A DNA stretch of 6,295 nucleotides, taken from positions 1-6,295 of the forward strand of contig CAMORQ010000123.1 of assembly GCA_946623915.1 (NCBI GenBank). Reading direction: 5' to 3'. The notes under the pieces were generated by a model. It saw nothing but the letters and a program-made list of their open reading frames with translations. It ran no database searches and was not told the DNA's origin. This document shows positions 1-6,295 of the stretch, in pieces (the first letter of the stretch is position 1; every line of letters begins with the position of its first letter). Both the position numbers and the translations under genes were made by a program. The DNA comes from an uncultured Coriobacteriaceae bacterium (GTDB taxonomy: Bacteria > Actinomycetota > Coriobacteriia > Coriobacteriales > Eggerthellaceae).

Positions 1-2854
1 CAGCAGCTTCGGAATCGTCGTCGAGCACCTCTTCTTGGACTTCCTGAACGTCTTCGTCAAGCTCTTCTTTCTTAGCACGTCTGGAAGAGAAGGCACCTCC
101 ATGCCAGATGCGGCCGTCTTCGCTGACGCTGCCTTCATCGATGCCGGCATTGGCGCCATCATCTGCGACATCGTCTACGACATCGTCGTTGCGGAAGCTT
201 TCCCAGCCGCCACGCGCAGCTCCAACCTCTGTGGGGTTGAAGTTTTCGTCCACATCTAACCATTCGGCCGTGCTCTGCTCTTCTTCATTTTTCTTACGGA
301 AGCGCGAGAAGAACCTACTCAGCCTCGACTCGGGCATATCCACGTAGTCGGGGCCGGTTAGTGCGCCGGTTTCGGTAACGTTTTCGTCAAACGTCGAATC
401 GTCGGCGTCGTCGACGTAGCGGTCTTCGGGGTCGAGGTCTGCAACCAGCTCGTCGCCAACAGGCTCGAACGCAGCAGCAGATCCCACCGCAGCGAACGAT
501 CCAGTCTTGGACACTTCGGAGTTTTCCTCGTCTGCGACTGCGGCGGCATCGAGCGGCGTGAACTCTCCGGACAACGACGGAATCACGCTGCGCAAAGCAG
601 CCCTTCTCTCGCGCGCTTCGCGCTCGGGATCCTGGCGCACAACTGGGGCTTCTTCAGCTGCACCGACTTGCCCAAGGGGCGCCAGCTTTCCCGTATTGCC
701 AATCGAAGGCAAGGGGATATCGCGGGTTCTGCGATTCGGCGAAGCAGCTATCTGGCTGAAATCGTATGCCTCATCGCCGGCGGGGAGCTCTTGTGGTTCC
801 GCTTCAGCAGCGCCTGCGCCCGCTTCGCGCAGGGCCGTCACGTCGATGGGCTTCATTTCCGTCGTGGCCCCATTTAGCATCGCCATCTCTTCGTCGGTCA
901 TCATGACACTGACGAGGGGTTCGGGCTGCGCCGGTCGCGTTTCGACGACATCCGCTGTTATGTCGGCCGGCGTCACGGAAGGCAGCTCTTCCTGCCACTC
1001 GATAGCAAGCTCCTGCTGATCAGCCATGGGCTCCTCTTCGACAATCTCGAGAGCCTCAATTGCGGGCTTTGTCTGTACCACTTCCTGGTCGGGCGCCCAT
1101 TGACCCGTGGCACCCAAGCTCGCCTCTACGGAGTCGGCGGCTTCTTCTGTTTCATCATCGTCGACATATTCAGCGGCGGTTTTCTCAATCTGTTCCGCCT
1201 GTTCAAAAACGCTTTCTTCAGCTTCTACGTCTACAGCACGCTCTTCGCGTGTGTCTTCTGCCTCTGGCGCGACGGCAAACTCGGCGGGCTCTTCGTCTGC
1301 CGGGGCATATGCGGCAAAATGCGTTTCGTGCTCCACCGGTTCGTGAGCCTCTTCCTCGATTGGCGCACGACCCACGTCTGGTTCTTCGGCAACAGGCACC
1401 TCTACCGAAACCGGGCCCTCGCTAACCTCTTCGGCGTCCACGCTATCTGCCGGCAGTTCGTCGCTTGCGGCAAACATCTCTTGAATGGTGTCGTGCGCGA
1501 CGATCTGGGGAGCCGTCCCTTCAGGAGCGAAGGTGCGCGGAGGCACATTCGCTGGCCCGCCAACACCTTCGCCGCCCACGCGGGCCGCTTCGTCGAAATG
1601 AGCCTGGCTCGACGCGAGCGCGACCTCAAGGGCGTCGGCATAGCGCGAACGGCGAACGGGAGCATCGTCGACCCCCGTCGGCTTGGACGCCTTGGCACGG
1701 CCGGCCGTGAACCAACTGGGCTCGTTGGTTGCAGCCTCGTAAGCAGGTACGGAAGGTGCAGTGTAGGCATCGGGCGCGGCCGCGACGTGGGCACCAACCC
1801 CTTCTCCGTCCAGCGGCGCGTCCATCAGCTCGCCATCTTCCTGCCCAGGCTGCTCTGGGTAACCATATTCGCCGTAGTCGGGCCGCTGACCACCGTCTGT
1901 CGTGGAGATGTAGCTGACCACATCTTCGTTCACGTATTGCCGCAAAGGCTGACCCGTGAGCGCAGCGACCGCCGCTTTTGCAGCCGCCAGACGCTCCCTC
2001 TCGGACTGGACGACGCCAGGCGCGTATTCGAGCTGCGCACCTTCTACCACTACGTCTGCGGCATATGCCGCCTCTTCGCCGTGCACGTGCGCAGCGTCCG
2101 TCTCTTCAAGCTCTTCTTCAGGCACAGACCCTTCGGAAATAAGACGGGCAACCTCGACGAGCGCGGCAACGCCCGCAGCGTTGTTGTTGGCTGCCTCGTT
2201 ATACGTTGCCAGCTTGTGCATGACGAAAACAGCGACCGGAACCAGCGTAAACAGTATGCCGACAACCGCCAAAAGCGTGAGCACGCTCACCGCGCCGCCG
2301 GTGGCGTGCAGCAAAAACAGGCCCCTGATAAGCCAAATCACCGGCAGCACAACCAAAGCGACGGCCGAACCTTTAACAAGGAAGGGATAGGCGCGGAACA
2401 ACACGCCGGAAAGCTCGGATTGCACCTTTGCGCTGTCGTAATTGGCGACAAGAACCACCTTGCGCCCGCGCTGGTCTGTTTTACTACCCGGCGTGTAGCG
2501 GGCTACCACATTCTGGCTGACGCCCCGCTCGAAGAACCGCGAGAGCAAGGGACGATCCATCAGCTCGAACGCGTAAAGCAGCACACAAACAACGCCCACC
2601 AGGAACGCGGGGATGACGAAAATGCGCGAAATGATGGCCAGCAGGGAAAACAGCGCGGTGGCGCCAAAGCAAATGGCCTCGACGATACCCGGATGCGTGA
2701 GCGCCGCGAAGTCTTCGATGGTGGCAGCGAATCCCGTGCGCTTTTGTATCTGATCGGCTATGTAGAGCGCGGCCTGTTGCTCTTCTTCGGTGCCAGATGG
2801 GCGCGGTCCGATTTCTTGAGACAGGTACTCGATATCTTCCATGATTGTGGGCAT
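1..2854 (-). CDS. M28-peptidase-like polytopic membrane protein with a giant acidic region (3' end beyond window)
   Basis: This is an open frame of 951 codons from ATG at 2854, with no stop before the left edge. The start is chosen because GGAAGGTG lies 5 nt upstream; a second in-frame ATG at 2842 lacks such a site. Residues 7-57 resemble the M28 N-terminus (LSQEIGPRPSGTEEE, then helix and strand). Residues 58-96 form a transmembrane hairpin. Residues 113-143 match M28 core strands (NVVARYTPG, then VVLVANYDSAK). Residues 161-212 form a second hairpin, and 220-238 match the zinc-site helix (AANNNAAGVAALVEVARLI). M28 enzymes are di-zinc aminopeptidases, but here the first His ligand is Asn138 and the bridging Asp is Asn224, so catalysis is doubtful. 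Residues 241-951 are acidic and low in complexity, probably disordered, with basic patches at 844-855 and 925-929. The remaining M28 motifs (Glu-Glu, later Asp and His) are not seen and could lie past the edge. With no signal peptide and with Arg/Lys flanking the hairpins, the soluble part is probably cytoplasmic (inference). The M28 relationship is fairly secure; the biological role is unknown. Confidence 0.9.
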   Translation of the reverse strand, partial: MPTIMEDIEYLSQEIGPRPSGTEEEQQAALYIADQIQKRTGFAATIEDFAALTHPGIVEAICFGATALFSLLAIISRIFVIPAFLVGVVCVLLYAFELMDRPLLSRFFERGVSQNVVARYTPGSKTDQRGRKVVLVANYDSAKVQSELSGVLFRAYPFLVKGSAVALVVLPVIWLIRGLFLLHATGGAVSVLTLLAVVGILFTLVPVAVFVMHKLATYNEAANNNAAGVAALVEVARLISEGSVPEEELEETDAAHVHGEEAAYAADVVVEGAQLEYAPGVVQSERERLAAAKAAVAALTGQPLRQYVNEDVVSYISTTDGGQRPDYGEYGYPEQPGQEDGELMDAPLDGEGVGAHVAAAPDAYTAPSVPAYEAATNEPSWFTAGRAKASKPTGVDDAPVRRSRYADALEVALASSQAHFDEAARVGGEGVGGPANVPPRTFAPEGTAPQIVAHDTIQEMFAASDELPADSVDAEEVSEGPVSVEVPVAEEPDVGRAPIEEEAHEPVEHETHFAAYAPADEEPAEFAVAPEAEDTREERAVDVEAEESVFEQAEQIEKTAAEYVDDDETEEAADSVEASLGATGQWAPDQEVVQTKPAIEALEIVEEEPMADQQELAIEWQEELPSVTPADITADVVETRPAQPEPLVSVMMTDEEMAMLNGATTEMKPIDVTALREAGAGAAEAEPQELPAGDEAYDFSQIAASPNRRTRDIPLPSIGNTGKLAPLGQVGAAEEAPVVRQDPEREARERRAALRSVIPSLSGEFTPLDAAAVADEENSEVSKTGSFAAVGSAAAFEPVGDELVADLDPEDRYVDDADDSTFDENVTETGALTGPDYVDMPESRLSRFFSRFRKKNEEEQSTAEWLDVDENFNPTEVGAARGGWESFRNDDVVDDVADDGANAGIDEGSVSEDGRIWHGGAFSSRRAKKEELDEDVQEVQEEVLDDDSEAA

Positions 2855-2859
2855 GGGTG

Positions 2860-2867
2860 CACCTTCC
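2860..2867 (-). promoter_or_regulatory. Ribosome binding site of the M28-like gene
   Basis: The minus strand reads GGAAGGTG, ending 5 nt before the ATG at 2854. The AAGGTG part pairs with the 16S rRNA tail. It supports the first of two nearby in-frame ATGs, since the second (2842) would lie 17 nt from the site. Confidence 0.65.
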
Positions 2868-2905
2868 AGTTTTACCAGTAAGCCACATTGGGCATAATTG
2901 GTTCG

Positions 2906-2911
2906 AGTATA
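2906..2911 (-). promoter_or_regulatory. Possible -10 element of a promoter for the M28-like gene
   Basis: The minus strand reads TATACT, five of six matches to the bacterial housekeeping -10 hexamer, about 50 nt before the start codon in the only intergenic gap. No good TTGACA-like -35 element sits 16-18 bp upstream; the expected place reads roughly GGCTTA/GCTTAA. The promoter would therefore be weak, activator-dependent or spurious. If it is real, the M28-like gene can be transcribed apart from the two genes before it. Confidence 0.35.
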
Positions 2912-2916
2912 CGCTA

Positions 2917-2932
2917 TTTAAGGGACTTTAAG
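2917..2932. repeat. Two TTTAAG direct repeats one helical turn apart
   Basis: TTTAAG occurs at 2917-2922 and again at 2927-2932 on the plus strand, 10 bp start to start. On the transcribed strand these are CTTAAA copies immediately upstream of the TATACT hexamer, overlapping where a -35 element would sit. That position could suit an operator or activator site, but the repeat is short and AT-rich, so chance is a real alternative. Confidence 0.3.
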
Positions 2933-2968
2933 CCCAGTTGAAACATAAATTCAGGCTCTTTTTACTCT

Positions 2969-4174
2969 TTAGGGCTCTGTCAGGGCCCGCAGCGCCGCAT
3001 CAGCCCTCGACGCACGCTTGCGAGCTTCTTGATACGCCTCGTCGGCATCGGCACCTTCTTCCCCGAACACGTCGAGGATGGGTTGCGCGGGATTGTCCGG
3101 CAAAGAGGACGCGATCTGGGCCGCTTCTTGCTCGGTGTTGTTGTATGCGATTGCATTTGCGTTTGACGCCGCTTCATCCCCGCTTCGCAACGAAACCGCG
3201 CATGCTATGGCATTCTGTAGGGCGTTCCCGCGTTTTTCCAGATAGGTTTCGAATAAGGAGAAGTCTGCCTGAGGGTATTCGACCATTGCCTGGCGAACAA
3301 GCACGAGGGCATCCTGGAACAGGGCCACGGACTCTTGAGCTGCTGCAATATCATAATTTGAGGGATTTGCGTCTGCGACAGCACTTCGTGCGGCAGCGTC
3401 GGCAGACATGGTTTGCTCCCAGGCCTGCATGGCCAGGTCGGCACCTCGCTTGGCGGTTTTACCCTGCACGAGTGAGATGCGCCCCTTTTCCACGAGGTCT
3501 TTGCGGGCAATTGCGGCTTCTTTTATCTGCGAGGCAACCTCGAGGTATTCCGAATCGCTCTTCTGCGATGACACCTCTTCGGCGCGATTGATGGCCCTAT
3601 CCAGAAGCGACTCGACCGCAGCAAGACTGGAGAGCCTGTCGTTGAGAACCGAATTGGAGCCCTGGGCGGGCATCGCAACGGCGCTATCAAGGGCAAGGAT
3701 CGCTTCATCCGAGCTTTCTAGAAGTGCGTATGCTTCATCAATGGCAGCACTAGAACGCTGCGTTCGCTCGAAAGCGACCCCTGCTATCCGTGTTCCCGCG
3801 AAAACCACCACACCCACAAGCGCTATGGCTCCTAGCACGGCCACAATGCGGCGCGCGCTTCTACGATGCTTGCGAAACACCACTTCAGATTGAGATGCGT
3901 ATGAAAAAGACGTTGCACCCGACGCGGCCCGGTGGCGCTGCTGGGGAGCCATCCCGAACCCCGACGGTGCGCTCGAGTCGCCCTGCGGCTGTTTGCCGGG
4001 CAACGTGAACAAAGAAACCCTGCCGAGTTCGGTCATGTCGCGGGGAGAAAGCCCCGAAACGGGAGCGGCTTCGTCGCGTTTGGCATCGAGCACCGAAAAG
4101 GAAAGCTCGTTGGAGGTTCCCGCCGTATGCTGCTTGATGTGCATGGAACCCTTCTTTGGCCCCTTTTTAGCCAC
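2969..4174 (-). CDS. Single-pass membrane protein of unknown function with a helical outer domain
   Basis: I do not recognise a family for this 401-residue protein. It starts at GTG (4174), chosen because AAGGAGGT sits 7 nt upstream; the frame stays open further upstream (ATG at 4306) but that part lies inside the helicase gene. Residues 1-108 are hydrophilic, with Lys-rich ends and a Ser/Pro/Gln-rich linker, and finish in a strongly basic stretch (RKHRRSARR, 101-109). One transmembrane helix follows at about 110-134 (IVAVLGAIALVGVVVFAG onward). By the positive-inside rule the N-terminus is cytoplasmic and residues 137-401 are outside. The outer part is rich in Ala, Glu, Gln and Ser and looks almost wholly alpha-helical, perhaps a helical bundle or coiled coil, with several acidic/alanine heptad-like stretches (142-165, 182-201, 275-297, 371-398). 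It has one Cys (325), so no internal disulphide. The first 8 nt overlap the helicase gene, which implies coupled translation. A scaffold or envelope-sensing role is possible, but nothing in the sequence proves it. Confidence 0.9.
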   Translation of the reverse strand: MAKKGPKKGSMHIKQHTAGTSNELSFSVLDAKRDEAAPVSGLSPRDMTELGRVSLFTLPGKQPQGDSSAPSGFGMAPQQRHRAASGATSFSYASQSEVVFRKHRRSARRIVAVLGAIALVGVVVFAGTRIAGVAFERTQRSSAAIDEAYALLESSDEAILALDSAVAMPAQGSNSVLNDRLSSLAAVESLLDRAINRAEEVSSQKSDSEYLEVASQIKEAAIARKDLVEKGRISLVQGKTAKRGADLAMQAWEQTMSADAAARSAVADANPSNYDIAAAQESVALFQDALVLVRQAMVEYPQADFSLFETYLEKRGNALQNAIACAVSLRSGDEAASNANAIAYNNTEQEAAQIASSLPDNPAQPILDVFGEEGADADEAYQEARKRASRADAALRALTEP

Positions 4175-6295
4175 GCAGGGCACCTCCTTCGCCCCGTGCA
4201 AGCTCGTCAATGATTTCGGCGGCCTTAAGGATGCGCACGTCGCTGCTTGGCATCGACCTAAGGAACAGCTTGCCGTAGCTCTTCGAAATGAGGCGGGCAT
4301 CGGCAAGAATCACCGACCCCGTATCGGTAGAGCTGCGAATGAGTCTGCCGGCTGCCTGCTTGGTTTCCAGCACGGCCGCCGGAAGCACGTAATGCATCCA
4401 TGCCTGCGGATCGTTTTTCGCACGCTCGCACGAAAGCGGGTCGGTCGGCTTGGAGAAGGGGAGTTTGGGGATGACGACGGTTTTCAGCGTGCTTCCGGGC
4501 GCGTCGAATCCTTCCCAGAAGCTTTTCAGGGCGAATAAAGAGAGGGTTTCATCGGCAAGGAATTCGTCTCTAAGTCCCTTTGTTGAGACACCCCATTTCT
4601 GACACATCACCCGCAACCCGTCCGGAGCGAGAGCGAGGCGCACAACCTCGAAGCATTTTTCCATTTCGCGGCGGTTGGTGAAAAGCGAGAGCACTGAACC
4701 CCCCTGAGCGCGGTGCACTCCCGTCAAAAACTGCCCGAGCGCTGCAAGGTAAGACGGCGCGTTGGGCTCAGGCAAATCAGACACCACATAAACGACCATG
4801 TTGGCATCGAAATCGTAGCTTGAATCCAACTTGCACGTACGCACAGCCGAATATTCGCCAAATCCCAAACCCATCGCGTCGGTGAAGGAATCGAAAGAGT
4901 CCGCCACCGCTATCGTCGCCGAAGCGAACACGATGCTGTGCGTGTTCGCATACAGGGTTTCGTTCATGTGGTCCCCCACCGAAAGAAGCATCGCTTCAAG
5001 CGATTCGCTGCCTTGCCCCTTGCGCACCAGATGCGCCGCGTAGGCATAGGTGGGAGGACCGGAAAAGAGGATGATTTCGCACGCCGCAATCAAATCTTTC
5101 AGGAACAGTGCGCTTGACGCTATCTCGCGCTGCGCCGGCGCTGCCCCAGGAACGCCTTCCATATAGGCCACTAGCTCCTGACATACCCTGATCAAGCGCT
5201 CGGCTTCATCGCACATTTCGCGGCCGAGCGAAGCCAAGTTGCCAAACGAATAACTGGAGCGCACGTCGTCGTTGATCCAGAGGTCCACCTTGTCATACGA
5301 TTTACCGCGTCCCTGCTCTTCGAAGAACAGCAAGTCGTGAATATGCTCGCAGAATTCACCTGCGACCTGCGCAAACGACGCACCTCGGCTCTTCGCTTTT
5401 GCGCACAGGCCAAACGCGAGCACATCGCCATGCGAATGACCGAGAGCGGCCCCCTCTTCGAATGCTTCGTCGCCGAGCAGCTCACGCGCCTTCGCTTCGC
5501 TCGACTCGGTTTTGCCCACAAGCTGGCGCTCGGCCCGCGTAAACATGTTCCGCGATGGTTCGCTCGCACTTGCTTTCTGGGCCAGTGCACGTATTTCGGC
5601 AGCATCTATAGTCATGCTGAAAGCGCGACGGGCCTCGTCTTCTGCACCATGCGCTTCGTCGACAGCCCAATACCGTATGGGCGGCAGCAGACCGCCTTCC
5701 GCAGCAACGTCGCAGAACAGCAGTGAGTGGTTGGTGACCACGATATCGGCGGTCTCCGCACGGCTGCGCGCGCCATGTACAAAGCATTTGCTTCCGAAAA
5801 AGGGGCATTTTCGCCTGAGACAGTCGTTGCTGTTGGTAGTGATGGACCATCGGGGCAAGGCACGATAGTCGATCTTTAGACTGTCGATGTCGTCGTAGTC
5901 GCTCTGCTCGATAAACGACAACAAAGCCGCCAAGCTTGGCGCCTGGGAGACTTCTTTGCCCTGGACCGAAACCATGTTCGGGCCAGAATGCGCGACGCGT
6001 TCGACCATGCGCAGGCACGGGTAATGCGAAAAGCCCTTGAGGCTGGCGTATTCGAGGCCCCCTAGCGCTTCTGACAACAGGGGCAACTCGTGATTGATCA
6101 GCTGGTCAAGCAGGGCGTTGGTCTTTGTGGCCACCCCCACTGTTATGTTGTTTGCCTTCGCCAGCATGGCAGCAGGTACAAGGTAGGCCAGGGACTTGCC
6201 GACGCCGGTTCCTGCTTCAACCACAAGGTTCTCCGAGCGGGCAAACGCCTCGTTTACCTGCAACGCCATTTCCACTTGCTCGCTGCGGGGTTCAT
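4167..6295 (-). CDS. dinG: DinG-family ATP-dependent DNA helicase (5' end beyond window)
   Basis: This is an XPD-like superfamily 2 helicase; the family unwinds DNA 5' to 3' and helps resolve R-loops, D-loops and other obstacles during replication and repair. 708 codons are visible, numbered here from the first whole codon (6291-6293). Residues 1-15 (EPRSEQVEMALQV) are the Q-like motif, so the true start lies upstream and the GTG at 6275 is internal. Walker A is AGTGVGKS (27-34), motif Ia about 53-73, and the Fe-S cysteines are Cys93, Cys158, Cys163 and Cys170 (Cx4Cx6C for the last three). TNHSLL follows at 187-192, DEAH at 212-215, SATI at 458-461, LFTN at 537-540, FWEGFD at 592-597, KLPFSKPTDPL at 610-620 and QAAGRLIR at 646-653. 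E. coli DinG is 716 residues, so little may be missing, although some Gram-positive DinG proteins carry an N-terminal exonuclease that could lie off the window. The intact cysteines favour the Fe-S type. The stop TAA (4167-4169) overlaps the next gene by 8 nt. Confidence 0.96.
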   Translation of the reverse strand, partial: EPRSEQVEMALQVNEAFARSENLVVEAGTGVGKSLAYLVPAAMLAKANNITVGVATKTNALLDQLINHELPLLSEALGGLEYASLKGFSHYPCLRMVERVAHSGPNMVSVQGKEVSQAPSLAALLSFIEQSDYDDIDSLKIDYRALPRWSITTNSNDCLRRKCPFFGSKCFVHGARSRAETADIVVTNHSLLFCDVAAEGGLLPPIRYWAVDEAHGAEDEARRAFSMTIDAAEIRALAQKASASEPSRNMFTRAERQLVGKTESSEAKARELLGDEAFEEGAALGHSHGDVLAFGLCAKAKSRGASFAQVAGEFCEHIHDLLFFEEQGRGKSYDKVDLWINDDVRSSYSFGNLASLGREMCDEAERLIRVCQELVAYMEGVPGAAPAQREIASSALFLKDLIAACEIILFSGPPTYAYAAHLVRKGQGSESLEAMLLSVGDHMNETLYANTHSIVFASATIAVADSFDSFTDAMGLGFGEYSAVRTCKLDSSYDFDANMVVYVVSDLPEPNAPSYLAALGQFLTGVHRAQGGSVLSLFTNRREMEKCFEVVRLALAPDGLRVMCQKWGVSTKGLRDEFLADETLSLFALKSFWEGFDAPGSTLKTVVIPKLPFSKPTDPLSCERAKNDPQAWMHYVLPAAVLETKQAAGRLIRSSTDTGSVILADARLISKSYGKLFLRSMPSSDVRILKAAEIIDELARGEGGALRG
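4182..4189 (-). promoter_or_regulatory. Strong Shine-Dalgarno inside the 3' end of dinG
   Basis: The minus strand reads AAGGAGGT, essentially the full anti-16S consensus, 7 nt before the GTG at 4174. It lies within the last codons of the helicase gene and fixes the start of the downstream membrane protein. It also argues against the longer upstream ATG start. Confidence 0.9.

Noticed and set aside
1100..2881. A 593-codon open frame on the plus strand
   Set aside because: It is exactly codon-aligned antisense to the M28-like gene. It stays open because that gene avoids TTA, CTA and TCA codons here. Its product is rich in Arg, His and Cys without domain pattern, and the minus frame has family motifs, membrane helices and a ribosome binding site.
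358..2888. Several short minus-strand frames (e.g. 2484-2888, 1402-1797, 358-549) that could suggest a broken gene or a row of small genes
   Set aside because: They lie in other frames than the continuous 951-codon frame from 2854, which reads through the whole stretch without interruption. Their products are Arg-rich shadows, so there is no frameshift or pseudogene.
2972..2988. GGGC/GCCC inverted repeat at the end of the middle gene as an intrinsic terminator
   Set aside because: The stem has only 4 bp with a 9-nt loop, lies inside the coding end, and is not followed by a T-tract on the transcribed strand.
2938..3591. A 217-codon plus-strand frame beginning in the intergenic gap
   Set aside because: It is antisense to the middle gene, its product is Arg/His/Pro-rich with no recognisable domain, and no convincing ribosome binding site precedes it.
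4175..4306. N-terminal extension of the middle gene to an ATG at 4306
   Set aside because: The extension lies wholly inside the helicase coding region, while the GTG at 4174 has a consensus Shine-Dalgarno at ideal spacing.
6273..6275. GTG as the start of the helicase
   Set aside because: The frame is open upstream to the edge, and the residues before it (EPRSEQ) belong to the conserved Q-like motif, so the start is off the window.

Overview
The window carries three genes, all read from the minus strand, in the order (5' to 3' of transcription) DinG-family helicase, an unrecognised single-pass membrane protein, and a very long membrane protein with an M28-peptidase-like N-terminus. The helicase runs off the right edge at its 5' end and the M28-like gene runs off the left edge at its 3' end. 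The DNA is visibly G+C-rich, with strong Shine-Dalgarno sequences, GTG starts and leucine codons dominated by CTG/CTC. This suits a high-G+C bacterium. The Coriobacteriia (Eggerthella-like actinomycetes) are my best guess, but that is inference only, since no rRNA or other phylogenetic marker is present.

Right part (4167-6295): a DinG/XPD-type Fe-S helicase with all diagnostic motifs (Q-like motif, Walker A, four Fe-S cysteines, DEAH box, motifs III to VI). Middle (2969-4174): a 401-residue protein with a cytoplasmic N-terminus, one transmembrane helix and a long helical outer domain. Its GTG start overlaps the end of the helicase gene by 8 nt (GTGGCTAA) behind a near-perfect AAGGAGGT, so the two are very probably translationally coupled. 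A 114-bp gap (2855-2968) follows, with a possible promoter (TATACT) and a 10-bp-spaced TTTAAG direct repeat.

Left part (1-2854): one continuous reading frame of 951 codons with no stop before the window edge. Its first 240 residues match the N-terminal half of an M28 metallopeptidase core, with two transmembrane hairpins inserted in loops. The two zinc-ligand positions I can align (the His of 'HYDS' and the bridging Asp of 'GANDNASG') are both Asn. After the 'AAGVAALVEVARLI' helix the expected second half of the fold does not appear. Instead there are at least 711 residues of acidic, Ala/Glu/Asp/Pro-rich, probably disordered sequence carrying a few conserved-looking short motifs. This is the most unusual object in the window: a membrane-anchored, probably zinc-less M28-like protein with a giant acidic insertion or tail.

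Nothing in the sequence ties the three proteins to one pathway; the link is only gene order and coupling. I see no RNA genes, mobile elements, CRISPR arrays or convincing intrinsic terminators. The only non-coding stretch is the 114-bp gap.
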